64,000 nucleotides of DNA from Desulfobacterales bacterium. GTDB taxonomy: Bacteria; Desulfobacterota; Desulfobulbia; Desulfobulbales; JAGXFP01. A program made the position numbers and the translations under genes. How positions within the stretch are numbered: position 1 is the stretch's first letter; every line of letters starts with the position of its first letter. The stretch spans positions 1 through 64,000 of the forward strand of contig JAGXFP010000052.1 in assembly GCA_024637225.1 (NCBI GenBank). Direction: 5' to 3'. Shown piece by piece: positions 57,307-64,000 of the stretch. The notes under the pieces are model-generated. The model made no database searches and had not been told where the DNA came from. It was given only the letters and a program-made list of their open reading frames with translations.

Positions 57307-58554
57307 TTATTTTTGCCCGCCGGCCAAGGCCCGCAAGGCGGCAATCCTTCGGATCAGAGGCGGGTGGGAATAGTGTAATAAGACGTAAAACGGATGCGGG
57401 GTCAGGTTGGCGAGATTGTTGGCCGCCAGTTTCTTGAGGGCGCCGATCATGCTTTCCGGTTCGCCGGTATGTCTTGCGGCAAAGGCGTCAGCCTCGTATT
57501 CATTGTGGCGGGAGAGCAGGTTCATCAACAACGAGAGGATCATTTCGATCGGAGTGAACAGCAGCCCGAAAAAGATTATGCCGACATAGACCGAACTCTG
57601 CTCCATGTAGAAAGCGGCGAACAACCCCTGATGGCCGATAAAGATCGACAGCAGGTAGAGCATTACCCCGGTATGGATGATAGAGATCACCATACCCTGG
57701 AGAATATGCTTCTTCTTGTAATGGCCGATCTCGTGGGCCAGGACGCCGACCAGCTCAGGGACCGTGTGTTTGGCGATCAGAGTGTCGAAGAGGGCGATCC
57801 GCTTATTGCGTCCGAAACCGGTAAAAAAGGCGTTCGACTTGCTGGAGCGCTTCGAGCCGTCCATCACGAAGACGTTTTGCAGGGAAAATTCGACCTTCTC
57901 TGCAAAAGCGAAGATCGCCTCCCGCAGCTCGCCTTCCTCCAGGGGACTGAACTTGTTGAAGAGCGGCATGATCCAGGTCGGGGCGATAAACTGGACCACC
58001 AGGGTGAAGAGGGTGACCGCCGCCCAGCACCAGAGCCAGGCCATGGCGCCGGCGCTATCGAAAAACCAGAAAACCGCGGCCAGCAGCGGCCCGCCCAGGA
58101 CGACGGCGAGGATCAACCCTTTCAGAAGATCGGTTATAAAGGTGAGAGGAGTGGTCCGGTTGAAGCCGAAGCGCTCCTCGATAACGAAGGTCGAGTAAAT
58201 CCCGAAGGGCAGGGAGAGCACGGTTTTGGCCAGGAGCAGAATACCGGTGAAGGCGAGACCGGTCGAAACCGGGCCCATCCCCCAGCCCCGGACCAGCTGG
58301 TCGAGCCAGTTGAAGCCGCCGAGCTGCCAGAAGAGCAGGAGCAGGAAAAGGTCGAAGGTGCCGGTAAGCAAGCCGAACCGGGTTCTGGTTCTTGTATACT
58401 CCTGGGAGCGCGCGTATTTTTCCGAGTCGTAAACCCCGGCGAATTCGGCCGGCAATTGCGGATCGAGGGCGCGGAGATTCAGCCGGTCGGCAACCAGCTC
58501 CAGAACGTAACAGGCCAGCAGGGCGGCCAGGATGATCAAACCGTAAATATTCAT
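57307..58554 (-). CDS. M48 family zinc metallopeptidase (Ste24-like CAAX protease)
   Basis: 415 residues, integral membrane protease with about seven helices. The zinc motif is LAHEIGHYKKKH (HExxH), with the third ligand Glu in NEYEADAFAARHTG. Ste24-type enzymes cut misfolded or prenylated membrane proteins; in bacteria they act in membrane quality control. N-terminal segment SEKYARSQEYTRTRTRFG is family-typical. The downstream sulfite reductase is likely co-transcribed. Confidence 0.94.
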   Translation of the reverse strand: MNIYGLIILAALLACYVLELVADRLNLRALDPQLPAEFAGVYDSEKYARSQEYTRTRTRFGLLTGTFDLFLLLLFWQLGGFNWLDQLVRGWGMGPVSTGLAFTGILLLAKTVLSLPFGIYSTFVIEERFGFNRTTPLTFITDLLKGLILAVVLGGPLLAAVFWFFDSAGAMAWLWCWAAVTLFTLVVQFIAPTWIMPLFNKFSPLEEGELREAIFAFAEKVEFSLQNVFVMDGSKRSSKSNAFFTGFGRNKRIALFDTLIAKHTVPELVGVLAHEIGHYKKKHILQGMVISIIHTGVMLYLLSIFIGHQGLFAAFYMEQSSVYVGIIFFGLLFTPIEMILSLLMNLLSRHNEYEADAFAARHTGEPESMIGALKKLAANNLANLTPHPFYVLLHYSHPPLIRRIAALRALAGGQK

Positions 58555-58985
58555 TCAGTTAAATTTTTCTCGTAATTTGTTATTTTAGCGTTTCATTAAT
58601 ATGGTAACGGGTAATTGTCAATTATTGCCTTGCCAAAGCTTGATGGCTTCGCAAAAAGCACCCAAAATGGGCATGCGTGTTTCGACTGGTTATCATGTAG
58701 CTGGATTGCTTTCGCATCGCTCACAATGACGCGTTTTTTTGTCTTTTTGGCGACGCCGTCATCATTGACGGTTTCGGAAAAAAGTCACGGGGTGGCTAAG
58801 CTAAAATCGTCAGATCCAAGGCGCGCGAATTTCGAGGAATGAAGCGTACTTCAGTACGCTGCAATGACGAGATAATTTGCAGCAACGCCGGAGCTGGCGA
58901 CTTTTGGCGACGCCATCATTATTGACACTACCTTCAAAGCCAAGTCAAATACAACCCTTAAACAAATAAACAGGAACCGGAACCG
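58555..58985. other. Repeat-bearing gap before the radical SAM gene
   Basis: No gene. It contains a TCGCAAAAAG box (58649-58658), a CTGGATTGCTTTCGCATCGC repeat (58701-58730; related to 60883-60970) and family A copy 3 (58778-58918, inverted). AGGAACCGG lies just before the ATG at 58986. Confidence 0.7.
58778..58918 (-). repeat. Long imperfect palindrome, family A copy 3 (inverted)
   Basis: On the minus strand: GATGGCGTCGCC... start, CGTACTGAAGTACG centre, then GCGCGCCTTGGATCTGACGA and TTAGCCACC end, as in 4666-4813 with small changes. Confidence 0.8.
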
Positions 58986-60656
58986 ATGCATTTCAAACTG
59001 ATCGCCTTGAACGGCCGCTATATCCACTCCTGCCTGGCCCTTTTCTACCTCAGGGAGGAACTGAAAAAGCAGCTGCCCGCCGCCGAGCTGGAACTGCACC
59101 AGTTCACGATCAACGATCCCTACTATAAAACCATGCTGAAGATCGGCGCAGGGGCGCCCGGAGTCCTGTTTTTTTCAGTATATATCTGGAACGGCGAACT
59201 GATCAAGCGGCTCCTCGCCGACCTGGCCGCGATCCTGCCGGAAACCTCTTTCGTGCTGGGCGGGCCCCAGGCGGCAGCTTTCTCCCGGGATGAGCTGCCG
59301 GCCGGCTGCACCGTCGTTAGCGGCGAGATCGAGGGAATCGATCCCGCCTTCTACAAAGACCTGGAGAGGGGCGAACTTGCCCCCCATTACGACTGCGCCC
59401 CGGGCCGACCCTTCCCGTCGCCCTACAATGATGCCGATCTTTCCACCGACTTGCTGAACCGCCATGTTTATTACGAATCAAGCCGGGGCTGCCCCTTTTC
59501 CTGCACCTACTGCCTCTCCTCGGTCGAACGGGGAGTGAACCGGAAGGAGCTCGAGCAGGTCGAAGCGGAACTTGCTGCCATCCTCCGCCACCGCCCGAAA
59601 ATCATCAAGTTTGTCGACCGGACCTTCAACGACAGGCCGGAGCGGGCCATGTCGATCTGGCGCTTTCTGGCCGCTCGCGAAACCGGGACGGTTTTTCATT
59701 TCGAGTTGGCTCCGGACCTGTTCAGCGAGGAGATGTTCGCCTTTCTGGAAGAGTTGCCCCCCGGCCGCTTCCAGTTCGAGCTCGGGGTCCAGTCGACCAA
59801 TCCGGCCACCCTCGTCGCGGTCGACCGGGTCATGGATCTGGAAAAAGTCGGGGAAAACATCCGCCGCCTGGCCCGGCTGAACAATATCCACCTCCATGCC
59901 GACCTGATCCTCGGCCTGCCCCTGGAGACCGAGGCGACATTCCGGAACTCACTGAACGCTCTTTTCGCGATGGGTCCCCACTACATCCAGATGGGTCTGT
60001 TGAAGGTCCTGCCCACCACCAAGATCAGCCGGACCAAGGGTCTGCATCATTGCGCAAAGCCGCCCTACGAGGTGCTGGCCACCGCGGAAATGAGCCAGCC
60101 GATCATCGCCCATCTTTACTGGCTCGGCGAATGCGTCGAGGCCTTCCATAACAACCGCTACTTCCCCAGCCTGTTTGCTTACCTGCGGGAAGGGAATGAG
60201 GATATTTCGGCATTTTTCGAAAACCTCCTGGCCGTCTGTCGGGAGCATAACTTTTTCAGCCTGGCCGCCACCCAGCCCTTTCTCTGCGAACTGCTGCTGG
60301 AAAGCGTTGCCGGACGAGCCGATCGCGAGCTGATCGGGGAGCTGCTCCTCTATGACTGGCTGCGCTGCGGGCACCGCTTTATTCCGGATTTTTTGCAGAA
60401 GGAAGAGCTGAACGAGCTCCGCAAAAAACTGGCTCGGATCATGGAGTCCGAACTGCCGCCGCTCTATAACCGGCGGAGCCGGGACGAGTTCTTCCGGAAA
60501 ACCGTTTTCGCCGAATTCTCCGGCCCCGCCCTCAAGCAGCTCGGCTTCAGAGCCGCCGGGGAAGGTTCCGGGGTGGTCTGCTTTCTGGCCCGGCAAAGCG
60601 CTTCGATCCACGGTCATCTGGAAACCAGCCTGCTGCCGGGTTTATCAAGCTCCTGA
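58986..60656 (+). CDS. B12-binding radical SAM protein with DUF4080
   Basis: 556 residues. Residues 1-135 are a cobalamin-binding Rossmann-like domain (no DxHxxG motif, as often in this group). Residues about 160-380 are radical SAM with the cluster motif RGCPFSCTYC (Cys 169, 173, 176). The C-terminal roughly 170 residues are DUF4080. Related enzymes methylate or rearrange unactivated carbons; this subgroup's substrate is unknown. It stands alone with repeat-rich gaps on both sides. Confidence 0.92.
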   Translation: MHFKLIALNGRYIHSCLALFYLREELKKQLPAAELELHQFTINDPYYKTMLKIGAGAPGVLFFSVYIWNGELIKRLLADLAAILPETSFVLGGPQAAAFSRDELPAGCTVVSGEIEGIDPAFYKDLERGELAPHYDCAPGRPFPSPYNDADLSTDLLNRHVYYESSRGCPFSCTYCLSSVERGVNRKELEQVEAELAAILRHRPKIIKFVDRTFNDRPERAMSIWRFLAARETGTVFHFELAPDLFSEEMFAFLEELPPGRFQFELGVQSTNPATLVAVDRVMDLEKVGENIRRLARLNNIHLHADLILGLPLETEATFRNSLNALFAMGPHYIQMGLLKVLPTTKISRTKGLHHCAKPPYEVLATAEMSQPIIAHLYWLGECVEAFHNNRYFPSLFAYLREGNEDISAFFENLLAVCREHNFFSLAATQPFLCELLLESVAGRADRELIGELLLYDWLRCGHRFIPDFLQKEELNELRKKLARIMESELPPLYNRRSRDEFFRKTVFAEFSGPALKQLGFRAAGEGSGVVCFLARQSASIHGHLETSLLPGLSSS

Positions 60657-60882
60657 AAAAAACTTGATTGACGGTTTTCGGAGGCCGTCATCCCGAGACC
60701 CCTCCGCCCTGATTCGAAAGGGGTGCCCGGATTGCCGGGTGGATGTAGACGAAATCACAACTCTCTATTTCGTGACCCCCAAATCCATTCGCGACTAAAG
60801 CCGCTCCTACAGAAGATATTGGTGCCGTATTTTAACCGGACGTTATCCTTAAGAGAAGTTCGCAAAAACTGATTTATTGACG

Positions 60883-60970
60883 TCTTTGCGAGGAGCGAAG
60901 CGACGAAGCAATCCAGTACGATCAACTGTTTAAATTTTTTCTGGATTGCTTCGCTTCGCTCGCAATGACT
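60883..60970. repeat. 88-bp hairpin repeat, AGCGAAGCGACGAAGCAATCC type
   Basis: Left arm GCGAGGAGCGAAGCGACGAA and right arm TTCGCTTCGCTCGC fold back, with GCAATCCAG/CTGGATTGC nearest the loop. A half-copy is at 58701-58730. Repeats of this type are common across bacterial genomes. Confidence 0.8.
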
Positions 60971-61255
60971 TGATTCTGTGGCAGTTGTTCATCTAAATCC
61001 CGACTGACGAATTTCCAACCGGCCGCACTTTCCCATTGCCATCATTCAAACGTTCGTTTAAAATGGCCGTTTAGAGAATTGGCAAATACTGAAAATATTC
61101 CTGAATCGTACTCGGATGTGGATCATATCTAGCCGCACCGATTGAGTAAAGCCGCTGGCGTGGCAGGGCTACGGCGAAGATTTTGCCTTGAGGCGCGGCC
61201 AAGGGTGGCCCGGAGAGGGAGGCGTGATGAATATATTAGCATTTGCCGGGTATAA

Positions 61256-61403
61256 GTTTGCAAAAAGTCAAAAGATGATGGCCAAACAAAAACCGTCAGA
61301 TCCAAGGCGCGCGAATGTCGAGGAATAAAGCCTACTTCGGTACGCTGCAATGACGAGACAATTTGCAGCAACGCGGGAGCTGGCGGCTTTTGCTTAACCA
61401 TCG
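61256..61403 (-). repeat. Long imperfect palindrome, family A copy 4 (inverted, diverged)
   Basis: Same order of blocks as 58778-58918 (CCGTCAGATCCAAGGCGCGC...GAGGAAT...TACGCTGCAATGACGAGACA...), with the central palindrome mutated to CCTACTTCGGTACG. It ends 28 bp before the metallo-hydrolase start. Confidence 0.8.
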
Positions 61404-61431
61404 GTGATATTCCCGCCAGTGAGGTGGCTCC

Positions 61432-62298
61432 ATGCAGGTAAGCGAACATCTACATATCCTGAAAATCCCCTTCCAGGTCCCGATAAGTCCGGAGCTCAAG
61501 CTTGACCGCTTCGTCAATGTCCTGCTGGTCTACGGTGAATCGGAGGTAGTCCTGGTCGACAGCGGCGTGGCCGGGACGGAAAAACGGATTTTTACCTATC
61601 TGGCCGCAACCGGTCGTCGTCCGGTCGAGGTGAAAAGGATGATTTTGAGCCATTCCCACCCCGACCACCTCGGCGCGTCCCGGGCGATAAAAAAGCTGAC
61701 CGACTGCCGGATCCTGGCCCATCCGGCCGAACGGGAGTGGATCGAGGATACCGCCCGCCAGGGCAGGGAGCGGCCAGTGCCCGGCTTCAACGAGCTGGTC
61801 GGCGGCCCGGTGCCGGTATCGGTCTTGCTTGAAAACGGCGACAAAATTAAAATCGATCGCGAATTGGCTCTTGAAGTTATCCACACCCCCGGCCACTCGC
61901 CCGGCTCGCTCTCCCTTCATATTCCGGCCGACTCCGCCGTTTTCACCGGCGATGCCATCCCGCTTCCCGGTGACCTGCCGATCTTCACGGACTGGCAGCA
62001 GTCCTGGGACTCGCTTAATCTGATCAAAACCCTGCCGGAGACAAAACTGCTTCTTTCTTCTTGGGCACCGCCCGCCGCTAACGGAGCACATCAGGAGGTC
62101 ATCGTCAGGGGCTTCGATTGGCTCCGGCGGATCAAAGACGCGGTAGCCGAAGCAGGCCGGGAGGATCTGCCCGGCCAGGATCCGCTGAAACTCTGCCGGA
62201 TTGTCTGCGATAAGCTCGATCTGCCTGCGGCGGCGGTCAACCCCCTGGTGGCCGCCACTTTCGCCGCCTGCCTCAAATCCGGCCCGGAAGAAGAATAA
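61432..62298 (+). CDS. MBL-fold metallo-hydrolase
   Basis: 288 residues. The metal motif is LSHSHPDHLGAS (HxHxDH), followed by HTPGHSPGSL and FTGDAIPLPGD. Such enzymes hydrolyse thioesters, lactones, phosphodiesters or act as glyoxalase II-like hydrolases. No signal peptide. It overlaps the TetR gene by 1 bp (TAATG), so the regulator probably senses a compound this enzyme or the efflux system handles. GAGGTGG lies upstream. Confidence 0.9.
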   Translation: MQVSEHLHILKIPFQVPISPELKLDRFVNVLLVYGESEVVLVDSGVAGTEKRIFTYLAATGRRPVEVKRMILSHSHPDHLGASRAIKKLTDCRILAHPAEREWIEDTARQGRERPVPGFNELVGGPVPVSVLLENGDKIKIDRELALEVIHTPGHSPGSLSLHIPADSAVFTGDAIPLPGDLPIFTDWQQSWDSLNLIKTLPETKLLLSSWAPPAANGAHQEVIVRGFDWLRRIKDAVAEAGREDLPGQDPLKLCRIVCDKLDLPAAAVNPLVAATFAACLKSGPEEE

Positions 62299-62930
62299 TG
62301 AGCCAACTCGACACCAGGACAAGGATCCTCGACGTGGCCGAAGAGCTCTTTGCCGGCAAGGGCTACCGGGGCACCTCGATGCGGGCCATCACCTCACGGG
62401 CCGAAGTCAACCTGGCCGCGGTCAACTACCATTTCGGCTCCAAGCAGGGGCTGGTCACCGAAGTCATCGAGCGGCGCCTGGTACCCTTGAACAGGCTACG
62501 CGAACAAAACCTGAACGCGGTCAGGGGAAAAGCGGCGAAAACCAAGAAAATACCGGAACTGGAGAGTGTCCTCCTGGCCTTTATCGAGCCGACCCTGATG
62601 CTGCCCGAATCGGCCCACGGCGCCAGTAATTTCATCACCCTGATCAGCCGCGCCATGGCCGATACCGACCAGACCGCCCGGGAGATCTTTGTCAGGAACA
62701 TGAAACCGACACTCACCCTTTTCTACGGCTGTCTGGCCGAGGCCCTGCCTGAATTGTCCAAGGACGTTCTCTACTGGCGCCTGAATTTCGTGATCGGCGC
62801 CCTGAGCCACACCATGCGCGCCATCGACAAATGCCCGGTCCCTATGGAAGAAGGGGTGCCCCATGACTCCCGCAGCCTGGTCAAACTGCTGTTGCCCTTT
62901 ATCCGCGCCGGGATGGAGGCCAGGGTATGA
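62298..62930 (+). CDS. TetR family transcriptional regulator
   Basis: 210 residues. The N-terminal helix-turn-helix is typical (TRTRILDVAEELFAGKGYRG, then TSMRAITSRAEVNLAAVNYHF). The C-terminal helical ligand domain resembles the CecR/YbiH-type group that controls efflux and membrane genes. It overlaps both neighbours by 1 and 4 bp. It probably represses its own operon; no operator was identified. Confidence 0.93.
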   Translation: MSQLDTRTRILDVAEELFAGKGYRGTSMRAITSRAEVNLAAVNYHFGSKQGLVTEVIERRLVPLNRLREQNLNAVRGKAAKTKKIPELESVLLAFIEPTLMLPESAHGASNFITLISRAMADTDQTAREIFVRNMKPTLTLFYGCLAEALPELSKDVLYWRLNFVIGALSHTMRAIDKCPVPMEEGVPHDSRSLVKLLLPFIRAGMEARV

Positions 62931-64000
62931 AGCGATTTATCGTTTTTCTATTTATCGGGGCCGGCCTCGCCGGATGCAGTGTCCACCGGAGCGAACTGCC
63001 GGAACTGCCCGGCCCGTTGCCCGCCGAATTCATCGAGGCCGCCGGCTCTCTGGAATTCAACGAGCCGGGCCGCTTCTGGGAGCGCTTCGATGATCCGGAC
63101 CTGGACCGGCTGGTCGTCGAGGCCCTGGACGGCAATCTTTCGATCAGGCAGGCCCTGGCCCGGTATGAACAGTTCAACGCCCTCGAAAAAATCAGCCGGG
63201 CCAGCCGGCTGCCCTTTCTCAATCTTACCGGTTTGTCGGGGTACGACCAGCAGATTAACAGCGCTGAAGGCAGCAGCCTGAGACTTTCGGCGGTGGCGGG
63301 TTACGAGCTCGATCTCTGGAACAAGCTGAAAAGCGGCCGGGAACTTTCGTTATACAACCGGCAGGCCTCGGCCGCCGAGATCAAAACGGCCTACATCAGT
63401 GTGGCCGCCCAGGTCGCCGATCTCTATTTTCTGCTGGTCGAACAGCGGGCCCAGCTTGCCCTGAGCGACCGGATCATCGAAAGCCAGGCCGATACCCTGG
63501 CCCGGGTCGAAAATCGCTACGAAGCGGGCCTGGTCCCGCCTCTTGATCTCTATCAGGCCAGGCAGAACATCCTCGCGGCCCAGGCCGACAAACCCCGTTA
63601 TCAAGCCGCCCTAGCCCAAGGCAGCCACGCCATGGCCACCCTGCTCGGCCGTTTTCCGGCAAAGGGTTTGGCCGGGGAGCAGGCGGAACTTTTAAGGCTG
63701 GAGAAGCAGGCCCTGCCCGGCATCCCCTCCGAACTTATCGCCCGGCGCCCGGATATCCAGGCCGCCTTTTTGCGGCTGAAGGCCAGGGATGCCGAAGTGG
63801 CCGTCGCGGTGGTCGAACGCTTCCCCTCCTTTAACCTGACCGCGATGATGGGGGCGGGCCGGCTCGACTATGTTTCGGTGATCTCCGACACCTTCTGGAG
63901 CCTGATGCTGGAGGCGGTCCAGCCGATTTTCGACAACGGCCGCCGCCGGGCCGAAATCGAGCGCCGCCGGGCCATGGTTGAGGAGATTCTGGCCGTCTAC
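62927..64000 (+). CDS. Outer-membrane efflux lipoprotein, NodT/OprM type (3' truncated)
   Basis: 358 codons are present, open to the window edge; full-length members are about 450-480 residues. The lipobox is GAGLAGC (Cys17). TolC-family repeats are visible: FWERFDDPDLDRLVVEALDGN, then YEAGLVPPLDLYQARQN and the second-half IPSELIARRPDIQAAFLRL (quoted in part). It forms the outer-membrane channel of a tripartite pump whose inner-membrane and adaptor genes would lie to the right. The start overlaps the TetR stop by 4 bp (ATGA). Confidence 0.94.
   Translation, partial: MKRFIVFLFIGAGLAGCSVHRSELPELPGPLPAEFIEAAGSLEFNEPGRFWERFDDPDLDRLVVEALDGNLSIRQALARYEQFNALEKISRASRLPFLNLTGLSGYDQQINSAEGSSLRLSAVAGYELDLWNKLKSGRELSLYNRQASAAEIKTAYISVAAQVADLYFLLVEQRAQLALSDRIIESQADTLARVENRYEAGLVPPLDLYQARQNILAAQADKPRYQAALAQGSHAMATLLGRFPAKGLAGEQAELLRLEKQALPGIPSELIARRPDIQAAFLRLKARDAEVAVAVVERFPSFNLTAMMGAGRLDYVSVISDTFWSLMLEAVQPIFDNGRRRAEIERRRAMVEEILAVY

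Larger units (their letters stand above)
60657..61431. other. 775-bp repeat-rich intergenic region
   Basis: No credible gene. It holds a TCGCGACTAAAGCCGCTCCT repeat (60790-60810), an 88-bp hairpin TTTGCGAGGAGCGAAGCGAC...GATTGCTTCGCTTCGCTCGC (60883-60970) and family A copy 4 (61256-61403, inverted). A 33-codon frame at about 61228 is mostly repeat sequence and was rejected. Confidence 0.7.

Noticed and set aside
61228-61329. 33-codon frame with a good ribosome site (MNILAFAGYKF)
   Set aside because: Most of it is family A repeat sequence; the same SDPRRAN ending appears by chance at another copy near 58815.

Overview
The window is a 64 kb piece of a GC-rich (about 60%) bacterial chromosome, densely coding on both strands, with one low-GC insertion and many short intergenic repeats. 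The gene set suggests an anaerobic Desulfobacterota (Desulfuromonadales/Geobacter-like) organism: an ADP-forming acetyl-CoA synthetase, indolepyruvate:ferredoxin oxidoreductase with phenylacetate-CoA ligases, a sigma-54 activator with a Cys-rich PAS domain, a small assimilatory-type sulfite reductase, a DUF4080 radical SAM protein and a polyferredoxin. No rRNA or other marker is present, so the taxonomy is inference. No tRNA, rRNA, CRISPR array or transposase gene was seen. The first 32 bases are Illumina Nextera adapter, so the left edge is a raw assembly end.

Layout. 33-4644: truncated ADP-forming acyl-CoA synthetase, a CoA-transferase fused to a GNAT domain, and a convergent sigma-54 activator. 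4846-10488: trmJ and rnr (minus strand), then a RelA/SpoT homologue that looks like a hydrolase only. 10495-14288: TPR/FG-GAP lipoprotein and membrane polyferredoxin. 14851-28439: a long plus-strand cluster (iorAB, paaK, ACT protein, livKHMGF, second paaK, aminotransferase, MFS transporter) that reads as uptake and oxidative degradation of aromatic amino acids or aryl acids: aminotransferase gives arylpyruvate, IorAB gives aryl-acetyl-CoA, PaaK activates free aryl acids. The 5' ADP-forming synthetase could harvest ATP from aryl-CoA. A 23S-IVS-type four-helix-bundle gene with its own inverted repeats interrupts this cluster.

28440-33776: a low-GC island with one 1634-residue gene, a calcineurin-like phosphoesterase fused to a NACHT NTPase and HEAT-like repeats. 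It is a strong candidate single-gene anti-phage (bacterial NLR-like) defence protein and the most interesting locus here. 33778-41651: gpsA, gyrA, gyrB, dnaN (minus), followed by a roughly 400 bp, 20% GC intergenic region that is a possible but unproven replication origin. 42041-58554: serine hydrolase, an unrecognised protein, mtnA, a DUF255 thioredoxin-fold protein, a phosphate-transport pair, comF, a DEAD helicase, an M20/HAD/macro-domain operon, a ZIP transporter, a sulfite reductase and an M48 protease. 58986-64000: radical SAM/B12 protein, then a metallo-hydrolase/TetR/NodT efflux operon running off the right end.

Repeats. One family (8029, 45607, 50222, 55649) has roughly 13-bp terminal inverted repeats beginning CCTGAATCC. 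Two copies have perfect 5-bp target duplications, so it is a genuine MITE-like element. A second class consists of long imperfect palindromes bracketed by TCGCAAAAAG / CTTTTTGCGA boxes, resembling REP doublets.
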